From JAOTYV01 sp041557595 (GTDB taxonomy: Bacteria; Pseudomonadota; Alphaproteobacteria; UBA8366), in contig JBFFGE010000038.1 of assembly GCA_041557595.1 (NCBI GenBank), forward strand, positions 1 to 29,026: DNA of 29,026 nt. Direction: 5' to 3'. The stretch's first letter is position 1, and each line of letters begins with the position of its first letter. The notes beneath the pieces are model-generated. The model was not told the DNA's origin. It searched no databases and saw only the letters and a program-made list of their open reading frames with translations. The position numbers and the translations under genes were made by a program. Positions 1-8,872 of this stretch are shown here, piece by piece.

Positions 1-1
1 C

Positions 2-730
2 GGCACCGTGATATTCGTGTACTGTTTCAAGCTGATCTCGGATAAGACAACCTGGTTTTTCGTGATGGACGCCTGGGGGCAGGCGGGCGATCTCGCCAAT
101 CGGATGGTCCCGCCCAACTGGCCGTATATCCACGAATTATGGCGCCCGCTCTGGGACACCATCAATATCGCCACGCTCGGCACCTGTGCGTCGATCATCA
201 TTGCCGTGCCGGTCGCGTTTTTGGCGGCGCGCAACACGACGCCGAGCGCGACCTTCGTGCGGCCTATTGCGCTGCTGGTGATCGTGTCGTCCCGCTCGAT
301 CAATTCGTTGATCTGGGCGCTCCTGCTGGTTGCCATCGTCGGGCCCGGCGTGTTTGCCGGCATTATCGCGATCGGCCTCCGCTCGATCGGCTTCGTCGCC
401 AAACTGCTCTACGAGGCGATCGAGGAAATCGATCCCAACCAGGTGGAAGCGGTGGCGGCCACGGGGGCGAGCGGACCGCAAATCCTGGCCTATGGCATCG
501 TGCCGCAGATCATGCCCGCCTTTGCGGGCATCACGGTTTTCCGCTGGGATATCAACATCCGGGAATCGACCGTGCTGGGGCTGGTCGGCGCCGGCGGCAT
601 CGGGCTGGAATTGAACGGACAGCTCATGGAGCTGGGCTGGTCCAGCGTCGCGGTCATCCTCCTGGCGATCATCGCGACCGTGTTGGTGAGCGAATGGGTC
701 TCCGCCAAGGTACGGCACGCGATTATCTGA
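2..730 (+). CDS. phnE: Phosphonate ABC transporter permease PhnE (5' end outside window)
   Basis: Integral membrane permease of an ABC importer for phosphonates or phosphate esters. The frame is open to the left edge. A GTG at 8 is available, but the residues before and after it read as the inside of the protein, so the true start is probably upstream. Several hydrophobic segments are visible. The conserved cytoplasmic EAA-type loop reads EAVAATGASGPQILAYGIVP, followed by PAFAG, and the C-terminal part has RESTVLGLVGAGGIG, which is typical of PhnE. The ATPase (PhnC) and binding protein (PhnD) would be expected upstream, outside the window. The stop overlaps the 3' end of the convergent HAD gene by 8 bp. 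Substrate choice between phosphonate, phosphite and phosphate ester cannot be told from this part. Confidence 0.85.
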   Translation, partial: GTVIFVYCFKLISDKTTWFFVMDAWGQAGDLANRMVPPNWPYIHELWRPLWDTINIATLGTCASIIIAVPVAFLAARNTTPSATFVRPIALLVIVSSRSINSLIWALLLVAIVGPGVFAGIIAIGLRSIGFVAKLLYEAIEEIDPNQVEAVAATGASGPQILAYGIVPQIMPAFAGITVFRWDINIRESTVLGLVGAGGIGLELNGQLMELGWSSVAVILLAIIATVLVSEWVSAKVRHAII

Positions 731-1565
731 TCGCCGGACGTCCCCGCGATTCCAACAGGATGGTCGCGACTTCCGCGAAACCCGCGCCGCCGCGCGCGCG
801 CGTGATATAGGCGGGTTCGGCGGCGAGCCGATCGCGAAAATCCATCACATTGGCGACGCCGGCCGCATGGTCGAAGAACCCGAACATCGGCGAATCGTTC
901 GGCGCATCGCCGATGAACACGAACTGCGCCTGATCGCGGTCCAGGTCGGTGTCGAAAACCTCCGTCATCAAGCGGCGCGCCATCGTCAACTTGTCGAAAG
1001 TGCCGAACCAGCCATTGACGTGAATCGAGCTGATCTTGGCGGTAGCGCCGGCGGCCTCGAAGATGGAGACGATGCGATCGACCGCGTCCCTTGGCAGTTC
1101 GGGGACGTCCTCACAGAAATCGATGGCGAGATCGGTCTCGCGATAGGGCTGGTCGGAAGCGACCGCCGCGCCGGGAACCGCCGACAGGATTTGATCCCGC
1201 AGCGCTTCCAGCCGGTGGCGGTTTTCGATGCGCACATCGGTCGGCTGATCGAACCGGCGGGTCATGCGGCAGGCGCCCCGATCATAGCGAAAATAGAACG
1301 CGCCGTTCTCGCCCACCACCGCGTCGACCGGCCACATCCGGGCAATATGGTCGCACCAGCCGGCCGGCCGTCCGGTGATCGGAATGACGAGCAGACCGGC
1401 CTGTTGCAACGCCTGCATCGCTCCATAGGCTTCGGCGGTGAGACGGCCGTCGGTGGTCAGCGTATCGTCGATATCGGTCAGGACGCCGCGGATCGCTTGC
1501 CGGGCTTCCGCCGGGAACCGATCGAGAGGTTGCAAGGTCTTGGAATTCGCCATTCCGCCCATCAT
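723..1565 (-). CDS. HAD superfamily (subfamily IIB) sugar-phosphate phosphatase-like protein
   Basis: Predicted Mg-dependent phosphatase of about 280 residues. Motif I is GVLTDIDDTLT near residues 27-37, with the nucleophile and acid-base Asp pair. Motif II contains ITGRPAGW. The C-terminal motif is FIGDAPNDSPMFGFFDHA, the GDxxND Mg-binding site of HAD-IIB enzymes. The length and cap type resemble mannosyl-3-phosphoglycerate and sucrose-phosphate phosphatases, but no residue fixes the substrate. It lies between a phosphonate permease and glpD, so release of phosphate from a sugar or glycerol phosphate fits the neighbourhood; that is inference. Start choice is uncertain: ATG at 1565 gives the longest form, while ATG at 1553 is preceded by a GGCGGA stretch. 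It converges on phnE and diverges from glpD. Confidence 0.8.
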   Translation of the reverse strand: MMGGMANSKTLQPLDRFPAEARQAIRGVLTDIDDTLTTDGRLTAEAYGAMQALQQAGLLVIPITGRPAGWCDHIARMWPVDAVVGENGAFYFRYDRGACRMTRRFDQPTDVRIENRHRLEALRDQILSAVPGAAVASDQPYRETDLAIDFCEDVPELPRDAVDRIVSIFEAAGATAKISSIHVNGWFGTFDKLTMARRLMTEVFDTDLDRDQAQFVFIGDAPNDSPMFGFFDHAAGVANVMDFRDRLAAEPAYITRARGGAGFAEVATILLESRGRPAIR

Positions 1566-1685
1566 ATGTCCACAGTGCTTGGCCTGGGCCGCACCATGAA
1601 ATTAAGTATCACATACCGCACCGCGGCCGGACTATAACAGCAGGCGTTTACCCGCCGGTAACGGGAATCCTGTAGAGACAATGCG

Positions 1686-3218
1686 GTGAACAGTACGCCC
1701 TACGATCTTCTTGTCATCGGCGGCGGAATCAACGGCGTATCGATCGCCCGCGATGCCGCGGGGCGCGGTCTGTCCGTGTTGTTGTGCGAGATGGGCGATC
1801 TTGGCGGCGCCACTTCCTCCGCCAGCAGCAAACTCATTCACGGCGGGCTTCGGTACCTCGAACAGTATGCCTTTCGCCTGGTTGCCGAAGCGCTGCGGGA
1901 ACGCGAAGTCCTGCTTGGCAGCGCGCCGCACATCGTTTGGCCGCTGCGCTTCGTGCTGCCGCATGTGCCGGAACTGCGGCCGGTCTGGATGATCCGCGTC
2001 GGTCTCTGGCTGTATGACCGGCTGGGTGGACGCCGCCGGCTGGCGCCGTCGCGCAAGATTCGATTGCCGGGCAGCGACTTTGCCGCAGGCTTGCGGTCGG
2101 GTCTGGAAACCGGCTTCGTGTACTCGGATTGCTGGGTCGACGATGCCCGCCTTGTGGCCCTGGCCGCCGTCGATGCGGCCCGACTCGGCGCGGAGGTGCA
2201 AACGCGGACCCGGTGCGGCGCCGCGCGGCGCGCAGGCGATGTCTGGCAGGTCGATCTGGCGACGGAGGACGGCCCTCGCACCGTGACGGCGCGCGTCCTC
2301 GTCAATGCGGCGGGGCCCTGGGTCGAACAGGTCGTTGCGGAGGTCGCGGGCGGAAATGCGCCGGCGCATCTGCGGCTGGTCAAGGGGAGCCATATCGTCA
2401 TTGGCCGGCGTGTCGCGGGCGATCATGCGCTGATCCTGCAAAATGACGATGGCCGGGTCGTTTTCGTCCTTCCCTATGAACAGGATTGCACGCTGATTGG
2501 CACCACGGATGTCCCGTTCGAGGGGGATCCGGCGAACGTCGCCATATCCGGCGATGAAATCGCGTATCTCTGCCGCGCGGTAACGCGATACCTCGCGGAG
2601 CCGGTAACTCCCGGCCAGGTGGTCTGGCACTTTGCCGGGGTGCGCCCGCTCTATGACGATGGCGAGGGGGATCCATCCGACGTGACGCGGGACTACGTCC
2701 TGACGCTGGATGGGGAAGAGGGGCGGCCGCCATTGCTGTCGATCTTCGGCGGGAAAATCACCACCGCGCGCGTTCTCGCCGAAACGGTGCTGGAACGTCT
2801 CGAAGCATTCCTGCCCAAAATGGGCGCGAAATGGACGGCGGCGGCGACCCTGCCCGGCGGCGATACCGGCGATTTCGATCGATTTCTCGACGATCTGGCG
2901 ACGCGTTTTGCCGGGTTCGATCGGCAATGGCTGGCCGGACTGGCGCGGCGGCACGGCAGCCGGGCGGCGGATATCCTGAACGGCGCAGCCGGCCCGTCGG
3001 ACCTCGGGCAGGATTTCGGCGGCGGTCTGTATGCGCGGGAAGTCGATTGGCTGATCGCGCACGAATGGGCGCGCGAACCGGCCGACGTCCTGTGGCGCCG
3101 GACAAAGCTGGGGCTGCGCTTGAGCGAGGCCGAGAAGGATGCGCTCGACCGCTATATGGCGAGAATGCGGTCCGGAAAATCGCTGAAGACCGACTCCACT
3201 CCCCAATCGGTGAGCTGA
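1686..3218 (+). CDS. glpD: Aerobic glycerol-3-phosphate dehydrogenase
   Basis: FAD-dependent, membrane-associated enzyme that oxidises sn-glycerol 3-phosphate to dihydroxyacetone phosphate and passes electrons to quinone. The N-terminus has the dinucleotide fold VIGGGINGVSIARDAAGRG (residues 10-28), followed by SSASSKLIHGGLRYL near residue 52, a GlpD signature. The protein is 510 residues, the normal family length. The start is GTG at 1686, placed just before the Rossmann strand as usual. Its stop lies 67 bp inside the convergent phosphodiesterase gene. With glpK (7.3 kb) and the phosphodiesterase it makes a local set that turns glycerophosphodiesters and glycerol into DHAP. No GlpR regulator is seen in the window. 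Confidence 0.95.
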   Translation: MNSTPYDLLVIGGGINGVSIARDAAGRGLSVLLCEMGDLGGATSSASSKLIHGGLRYLEQYAFRLVAEALREREVLLGSAPHIVWPLRFVLPHVPELRPVWMIRVGLWLYDRLGGRRRLAPSRKIRLPGSDFAAGLRSGLETGFVYSDCWVDDARLVALAAVDAARLGAEVQTRTRCGAARRAGDVWQVDLATEDGPRTVTARVLVNAAGPWVEQVVAEVAGGNAPAHLRLVKGSHIVIGRRVAGDHALILQNDDGRVVFVLPYEQDCTLIGTTDVPFEGDPANVAISGDEIAYLCRAVTRYLAEPVTPGQVVWHFAGVRPLYDDGEGDPSDVTRDYVLTLDGEEGRPPLLSIFGGKITTARVLAETVLERLEAFLPKMGAKWTAAATLPGGDTGDFDRFLDDLATRFAGFDRQWLAGLARRHGSRAADILNGAAGPSDLGQDFGGGLYAREVDWLIAHEWAREPADVLWRRTKLGLRLSEAEKDALDRYMARMRSGKSLKTDSTPQSVS

Positions 3219-3895
3219 AGCGCGCGTTTGGCGTCGTTGACGGTATAGGCGAGCAGGCGATAGCCCGCGTCGCGGATTTGCCGGGCGCGGTCCGCATTTA
3301 GAATCCGATGGTTGCAGTGGATCGATAGGCAGTCCAGGGCTTCGGCTTGTTCCCGCCAGTCGCGCCGCATGCGATGCATTAGAAATCCGCGCGGGATCGT
3401 CGGCGCGGATTCGCGCGCAGCGGTCAGCGCCTCACTGGTGAAACTGGAAAAGACCGGCGCCCGCATTGACTTGGGCCATTTATCTGCGATCGTCCGGCCG
3501 ACGATCTCGCCGGTTTTCCGCGCCCGGCCCTTGGTGGGTTTGATCTCCACATTTGCGCATAGCCCGAGCGTGTCGAGCAGAGCGACGGCCGTGTCGAGAC
3601 GCGGGATCGGTTCGCCGGCGAAGGCCTGTCCGAACCAGGCGCCAGCGTCGAGACCGGAGAGTTCCTGATAGGTTTTCTCGGCGAGCTTTCCGGTTCCATC
3701 GGTCGTGCGCTCGAGCGTTTCGTCGTGCAGCAGCACCGGAATGTTGTCCCGGGTTAGCGCTACATCGAACTCGACCCAGGTCGCGCCCAGCGCGGCGGCC
3801 GTACGAAATCCGGCCAGGGTATTTTCGGGCGCATGGCCCGCGGCACCCCGGTGGCCGATGACGCGGGGAAAGTGAATCGTATTGGACTCGGTCAT
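3152..3895 (-). CDS. ugpQ: Glycerophosphodiester phosphodiesterase
   Basis: Hydrolyses glycerophosphodiesters (deacylated phospholipid head groups) to glycerol 3-phosphate and an alcohol. It is 247 residues, typical of the cytoplasmic UgpQ type, with no signal peptide. Catalytic motifs are GHRGAAGHAPENT (residues 14-26), EFDVALTRDNIPVLLHDETL (metal-binding Glu/Asp and the catalytic His) and VEIKP further on. The last 67 bp overlap the end of glpD on the opposite strand, so the two genes converge and share their terminal sequence. The product feeds GlpD directly, so the pairing makes metabolic sense. Confidence 0.92.
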   Translation of the reverse strand: MTESNTIHFPRVIGHRGAAGHAPENTLAGFRTAAALGATWVEFDVALTRDNIPVLLHDETLERTTDGTGKLAEKTYQELSGLDAGAWFGQAFAGEPIPRLDTAVALLDTLGLCANVEIKPTKGRARKTGEIVGRTIADKWPKSMRAPVFSSFTSEALTAARESAPTIPRGFLMHRMRRDWREQAEALDCLSIHCNHRILNADRARQIRDAGYRLLAYTVNDAKRALQLTDWGVESVFSDFPDRILAI

Positions 3896-4071
3896 TGTAT
3901 GGTGTGTCTCGTTTTGCCCGCGTGCCGGATCGCCCCGGCACTATACCCGATTGTTCGGGCAGACAGGCCCGTCCCGACAAAAAATCCGGGAACGCTTTGT
4001 TGATGTAAGCGGACCGGGCGCCGCGCTATACTGTCGCCATTCTATAACGTGATTGTCCTTTAGATGGGGTC

Positions 4072-5790
4072 TTGACCCTTGCCGCGGACGGACGCCCGCT
4101 CGATGGAGACACGGACATTTCTGCGACCCTGATATTGCTGAATCTGATGGGGGCGATCGCCCTGCTCCTGTGGGCCATGCGCATGGTCCGCACCGGCATG
4201 ACGCGGGCCTTCGGTAGCGCGTTGCGGCAGATCTTGGGCAACCAGCTCGACAATCGGATCAAGGCGTTCCTGGCTGGGCTCGGGGTTACCGCCTTGCTGC
4301 AGAGCAGTACCGCCACCTGCCTGATGACCGCTTCCTTCGCGGGGCGCGGCCTGATGGTGGTGGCGCCGGCGCTTGCGGTCATGCTGGGGGCGGATGTCGG
4401 CACCACGCTGGTCGCCCAAGTGTTCAGCCTGGACATATCGTGGTTGTCGCCGGTCCTGATCCTGGTCGGCGTCGTCGCCTTTCTGGCGGCGCGTCGCCGG
4501 CAAATGCGCGATCTCGGCCGGCTCGTGATCGGCCTCGGCCTGATGCTGCTGGCGTTGTCGTTGATCGTCGGCATTTCGCAGCCGATCCGTGAAGCGCCGC
4601 TGGTCGTCTCCCTGGTGTCGTCCCTCGTGGGCGAGCCGATCCTGGCCATCCTGATGGCGGCGATGTTGACCTGGCTCGCCCATTCCAGCCTGGCGACCGT
4701 GCTGCTGGTGGTATCCCTCGTGGGATCGGGGGCGATCCCCGTCAGCCTGGCCTTTCCGCTCGTGCTGGGCGCCAACCTGGGCGGCGCGATGCCGCCGATC
4801 ATGGCCACCCTGCGGGCGGACGCCACCGCGCGTCGCGTCGCGCTGGGCAACGGCTTGTTCAAGGTCGTCGGCTGCGTCGCGGCAATACCGCTCCTCGGCC
4901 TGATCCCTGGATTGATCGCCTCGATTGAACCGGAAGCGGTGCGTCAGGTGGTTAATTTCCATACGGCGTTCAATCTGGCGCTCGCCGTGGCCTTTCTTCC
5001 GCTGATCGGGCCGGCAAATGCCTTGCTCGAACGTTTGATCCCGGATCGCGCGCCGACGGAGGACGCCGGCGAGCCGCGGTACCTCGACGCCGCGGCGCTG
5101 GACGAACCCGTGGTTGCGATCGCCAACGCCGCGCGGGAGACCTTGCGAATTGCCGACGTGCTGGAGGAAATGCTGGCCCGTGCAATGGAAACCCTGGCGG
5201 GCAACGATCGCGACATCCTCAAGACCGTCGAGGCGATGGACGATACGGTCGATCGTCTATACGAGAAAACCAAGCTCTACCTGACCGAAGTAAGCCGCAG
5301 CGAGCTCAGCATCGAAGACAGCCGGCGGTGCAATGACGTCATGGCGTTTTGCACCAACCTCGAACATGTCGGCGATATCGTCGATAAGAACCTGATGGAG
5401 CTTGCGGCAAAGAAGATCAAATATCGGCTGGAGTTTTCCGAGGAAGGATTTCGCGATATCGAGGCCCTGCATCGCCGGGTGCGGGACAATTTAAAACTCG
5501 CAACAAGCGTCTTCGTCTCCGGCGACCGGGATTTGGCGCGGAAGCTGCTGATGGAAAAAGACCACTTCCGCGAGTTGGAGCGCGATGCCGGAGAGAGCCA
5601 TCACGAACGGCTGAAAAGCGGTCTGCGGGAAAGCATCGAAACCTCGTCGCTGCATCTCGATGTCATTCGCGACCTGAAGCGGATCAACAGCCATCTGACG
5701 TCGGTCGCCTATCCCATCCTCGAGACCACCGGCGATTTGCGCGCGTCGCGCCTCAGGAAGGCGAAGAAGCCGGCCGGCGCGCCTGCGTGA
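4072..5790 (+). CDS. Na+/phosphate cotransporter family protein with PhoU-like C-terminal domain
   Basis: Membrane transporter of the PNaS (NptA/YjbB) family, expected to move inorganic phosphate with sodium. It is 572 residues. The N-terminal half (to about residue 320) is a set of hydrophobic helices with the two inverted Na/Pi repeats; their hallmark motifs are LLQSSTAT (Q77-S78-S79-T80) and AHSSLATVLL (S205-S206). The C-terminal part (about 350-560) is a charged helical PhoU-like domain. The start is a TTG at 4072; the nearby ATG at 4064 runs into a stop after three codons. In some bacteria such proteins export Pi and prevent overload, so the direction of transport is open. It converges on glpK with only 28 bp between the stops. 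Confidence 0.9.
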   Translation: MTLAADGRPLDGDTDISATLILLNLMGAIALLLWAMRMVRTGMTRAFGSALRQILGNQLDNRIKAFLAGLGVTALLQSSTATCLMTASFAGRGLMVVAPALAVMLGADVGTTLVAQVFSLDISWLSPVLILVGVVAFLAARRRQMRDLGRLVIGLGLMLLALSLIVGISQPIREAPLVVSLVSSLVGEPILAILMAAMLTWLAHSSLATVLLVVSLVGSGAIPVSLAFPLVLGANLGGAMPPIMATLRADATARRVALGNGLFKVVGCVAAIPLLGLIPGLIASIEPEAVRQVVNFHTAFNLALAVAFLPLIGPANALLERLIPDRAPTEDAGEPRYLDAAALDEPVVAIANAARETLRIADVLEEMLARAMETLAGNDRDILKTVEAMDDTVDRLYEKTKLYLTEVSRSELSIEDSRRCNDVMAFCTNLEHVGDIVDKNLMELAAKKIKYRLEFSEEGFRDIEALHRRVRDNLKLATSVFVSGDRDLARKLLMEKDHFRELERDAGESHHERLKSGLRESIETSSLHLDVIRDLKRINSHLTSVAYPILETTGDLRASRLRKAKKPAGAPA

Positions 5791-5818
5791 GGGCCGTGCG
5801 CCGATCTTTTCCCTCTAC

Positions 5819-7318
5819 TCAATGGCGCGTCCGGCGTATCGCGTCCTTCCAGGCGTCGTAGGCCTTTGCGCGCGCCGGCGCCGCCATCGCGGGATCGAAC
5901 CGCGCTTCCCGGGTCCAGCGCGCCGCCATTTCGTCGGGCGGCGGATACAGGCCGATCTGCAGACCCGCGAGATAGGCCGCGCCGAGAGCCGTGGTTTCGA
6001 TGACGGCCGGGCGTTCGACCGGGATATTCAGCGTGTCTGCGAGATACTGCATGAGCCAGTCATTGTCGACCATGCCGCCATCGACCCGGATCGTCTTCGG
6101 CGGGGGCGCCCCGTCTGCAACGCCATCCGCCGCCATGGCTTCAAACAGGTCGCGGGTCTGGAAACATACCGCCTCCAACGCCGCCCGGACGATTTCGGCG
6201 CGGCCCGTATCGCGGGTCAGTCCGTATAAAGCGCCGCGGGCGGCGCTATCCCAGTAGGGCGCGCCGAGGCCGGTAAAGGCGGGCACCATGACGACCCGGC
6301 TCTCGGGATTGGCGCTGTTCGCCAGCGCCTCGGTTTCCCGGGCGTTCGCGATGACGCCGAGCCCGTCGCGCAGCCATTGGATCGCCGCGCCGGCGATGAA
6401 GATGCTGCCCTCCACCGCATAGGTAGGCACGCCGTCGAACCGGTAGGCGACGGTGGTTAGCAGCCGGTTTTGCGACCGGACCGCGCGGTCGCCCGTGTTG
6501 AGCAGGGCGAAGCACCCGGTGCCGTAGGTGGTTTTCGCCGCGCCGGGCTCGAAGCAGGCCTGTCCGACGGTCGCGGCCTGCTGGTCGCCCGCGACGCCGG
6601 TTATGGGCAAGGACGCGCCGAACAGGTCGGCGGCGGTGTGGCCGAAATCGGCGGTACAGTCCATCACTTCCGCCATCAGGGACGGGGGCACGCGAAACAG
6701 CGCCATCAACTCCTCGTCCCAGCATTGGCGGTGGATGTCGAAAAGCGCGGTCCGGGAGGCATTTGTCGCGTCGGTCAGATGGCGTTTTCCCCCGGTCAGC
6801 CGCCATATCAGGAAACTGTCGATCGTCCCGGCGCGCAGCTTTCCGGCATCCGCCCTGGCGCGCGCATCCGGCACATTGTCGAGAATCCAGGCGATTTTGG
6901 TCGCGCTGAAGTAGGGATCGAGCAGCAGCCCGGTGCGTTGCTGCACGAGGGCTTCGTGGCCCGCCTGGCGCAGCGTTCCGCACATCTCGGCGGTGCGGCG
7001 ATCCTGCCAGACGATGGCGCGATGCACCGGTTTGCCGGTCTCGGCATCCCAGACCACGGTGGTTTCCCGCTGATTGGTGATGCCGATCGCCCGGGTCGAC
7101 CCAATGCCGCCGGGCGCCCGGCCGATGACCTCCCGCATGACGGCGAGGGTTGCCTGCCAAATCTCCTCCGCGTCGTGTTCTACCCAGCCCGGATGCGGGT
7201 AGTACTGGGCGAGTTCGTGCTGGGCGGTTGCGAGGGGTATCCGCGCCTGGTCGAACAGGATCGCCCGCGTGCTTGTCGTACCCTGATCGATGGCGATGAT
7301 GGTGTCGTTGCTGCTCAT
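5819..7318 (-). CDS. glpK: Glycerol kinase
   Basis: Cytoplasmic FGGY-family kinase that phosphorylates glycerol with ATP to sn-glycerol 3-phosphate, the GlpD substrate. The N-terminus has TIIAIDQGTTSTRAILFD, the phosphate-binding loop of the family, followed by NQRETTVVWD and YFSATKIAWILDN, both near-invariant in GlpK. The C-terminal ATP-binding region has VDGGMVDNDWLMQYLAD. The start is set at ATG 7318 (MSSNDTIIAIDQ). The frame stays open upstream to 7363, but that 15-residue extension does not look like the family. It is divergent from the aldehyde dehydrogenase operon across 152 bp, which should hold both promoters; no GlpR-type operator could be assigned. Confidence 0.96.
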   Translation of the reverse strand: MSSNDTIIAIDQGTTSTRAILFDQARIPLATAQHELAQYYPHPGWVEHDAEEIWQATLAVMREVIGRAPGGIGSTRAIGITNQRETTVVWDAETGKPVHRAIVWQDRRTAEMCGTLRQAGHEALVQQRTGLLLDPYFSATKIAWILDNVPDARARADAGKLRAGTIDSFLIWRLTGGKRHLTDATNASRTALFDIHRQCWDEELMALFRVPPSLMAEVMDCTADFGHTAADLFGASLPITGVAGDQQAATVGQACFEPGAAKTTYGTGCFALLNTGDRAVRSQNRLLTTVAYRFDGVPTYAVEGSIFIAGAAIQWLRDGLGVIANARETEALANSANPESRVVMVPAFTGLGAPYWDSAARGALYGLTRDTGRAEIVRAALEAVCFQTRDLFEAMAADGVADGAPPPKTIRVDGGMVDNDWLMQYLADTLNIPVERPAVIETTALGAAYLAGLQIGLYPPPDEMAARWTREARFDPAMAAPARAKAYDAWKDAIRRTRH

Positions 7319-7470
7319 GCCCCAGTTCCCGTGTTGCGTGGCGCATCGTCGCAGAGCGCGCATGAATTGTCAGCCCGGACAACGCCTTTCGCGATTGGGT
7401 GCAAGGTGCTATCAAGCGCGGAGCGCCACGATCGCCCGTCCCGTTCCCCGCGCCGATATAAGGAGCCCGC

Positions 7471-8862
7471 TTGAGCGATATTCTCAGGACCGTTTCGCCG
7501 ATCGACGGCCAGGTCATCGTGGAACGCGAAATGGCTACCGAATCCGCCGTTTCCGAGGCGGTCGCGCGGGCCCAGAAGGCGCAAGCGACGTGGCGGCGGT
7601 TGCCGATCGAAAAGCGCCAGGAAATTCTTTCCCATGCGGTCGATGCGTTCGAGCGCGACGGGGACGCGATCGCCGAGGAGCTGACCCGGCAGATGGGCCG
7701 GCCGATCGCCCATTCGCCGGGAGAAATTCGCGGATTTGCCGAGCGTGCGCGTCATATGATGGAGATTGCGCCGGCGGCGTTGGCGGATATCGACGCCGCG
7801 CCCATGGCGGGGTTTCGCCGCTTCATCCGCCGCGATCCGCTGGGACTGGTTTTCGTCCTGGCGCCGTGGAATTACCCGTATCTCACCTCGGTGAACGCCA
7901 TTGTGCCGGCGCTGGTGGCCGGGAATGCGGTAATCCTGAAACCGTCGCACCAAACGCCGCTTTCCGCCGAACGGATGGCAGCGGCCTTTGCGGCGGCGGA
8001 TCCGCCCGAAGGCGTATTCCAGTACCTGTATCTCGATCACGGCCAGGCCGAAGCGCTGATGCGGCGGCCGGAGGTCGGCTTCGTCGCCTTTACCGGGTCG
8101 GTTGAAGGCGGCTTGGCGGTGCAACGCGCGCTGTCCGGCCGGTTCGCGAATGCCGGTCTGGAATTGGGCGGGAAGGATCCGGCCTATGTTCGGGCCGACG
8201 CGGCGATCGAGATGACGGTCGAAAATCTGGTCGATGGCGCCTTCTTCAACGCCGGCCAGTCCTGCTGCGGCATTGAGCGAATATACGTACACAAAAGCGT
8301 ATTTGACGAATTTGTCGATGCGTACACCAAAATGGTGCGTGGCTATAAGCTGGGAAACCCATTGGATAAAGAAACAACTCTAGGGCCAATGGCACGAATA
8401 TCCTTGGCGAACGATGTACGCGTTCAAATCGATGCAGCCGTATCTGCCGGCGCGCGTACGCACATCGATCCGGCTGGATTTCCGGCGGATCGAGGGGATG
8501 CCGCGTATCTCGCCCCGCAGGTTCTGACCGGCGTCGATCATGGCATGGCGGTGATGCGGGAAGAGAGTTTCGGGCCGGTTGTCGGTATAATGCCGGTGGC
8601 GGACGATCGGGAGGCGGTGGCGTTGATGAACGACAGCGATTTCGGGCTCACCGCGTCCATTTGGACCCGGGATGCGGAGGCGGCCCTTTCTCTTGGCGAG
8701 CAGTTGGAAACCGGGACGGTCTTCATGAATCGCTGCGATTATCTGGATCCGGCGCTGGCCTGGACCGGCGTGAAGCAATCCGGCCGTGGATGCACGTTGT
8801 CCCCGGTCGGTTATGAACAACTGACGCGGCCGAAATCCTACCATTTGCGGCTGGCGGGGTGA
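7471..8862 (+). CDS. NAD(P)-dependent aldehyde dehydrogenase (first gene of the six-gene operon)
   Basis: Oxidises an aldehyde to the acid, or forms a semialdehyde product, using NAD(P). It is 463 residues, close to the succinate-semialdehyde/PuuC-like class. APWNYPY and NAVILKPSHQTPLSAE form the cofactor-binding region, LELGGKDP holds the general base E231, and GQSCCGIERIY holds the nucleophile C265. A TTG start at 7471 follows an AAGGAG site. The stop is 10 bp before the glutamine-synthetase-like gene. A patch near 8280-8410 is clearly richer in AT codons than the rest of the gene but stays in frame and keeps the fold. The natural substrate is unknown; in context it could be a gamma-glutamyl-aminoaldehyde or methylthioacetaldehyde. 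Confidence 0.9.
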   Translation: MSDILRTVSPIDGQVIVEREMATESAVSEAVARAQKAQATWRRLPIEKRQEILSHAVDAFERDGDAIAEELTRQMGRPIAHSPGEIRGFAERARHMMEIAPAALADIDAAPMAGFRRFIRRDPLGLVFVLAPWNYPYLTSVNAIVPALVAGNAVILKPSHQTPLSAERMAAAFAAADPPEGVFQYLYLDHGQAEALMRRPEVGFVAFTGSVEGGLAVQRALSGRFANAGLELGGKDPAYVRADAAIEMTVENLVDGAFFNAGQSCCGIERIYVHKSVFDEFVDAYTKMVRGYKLGNPLDKETTLGPMARISLANDVRVQIDAAVSAGARTHIDPAGFPADRGDAAYLAPQVLTGVDHGMAVMREESFGPVVGIMPVADDREAVALMNDSDFGLTASIWTRDAEAALSLGEQLETGTVFMNRCDYLDPALAWTGVKQSGRGCTLSPVGYEQLTRPKSYHLRLAG

Positions 8863-8872
8863 GGGGGACTCG

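Noticed and set aside
1632..3206. 524-codon open frame on the minus strand opposite glpD
   Set aside because: High GC keeps the antisense frame open. It is rich in Arg/Pro/His/Ala with no domain, while the plus strand encodes a clear GlpD.
4027..4050. Possible promoter (TATACT) and Pho-box-like CTGTC before the Na/Pi carrier
   Set aside because: No -35 at acceptable spacing and only one degenerate half of a Pho box, so not called.
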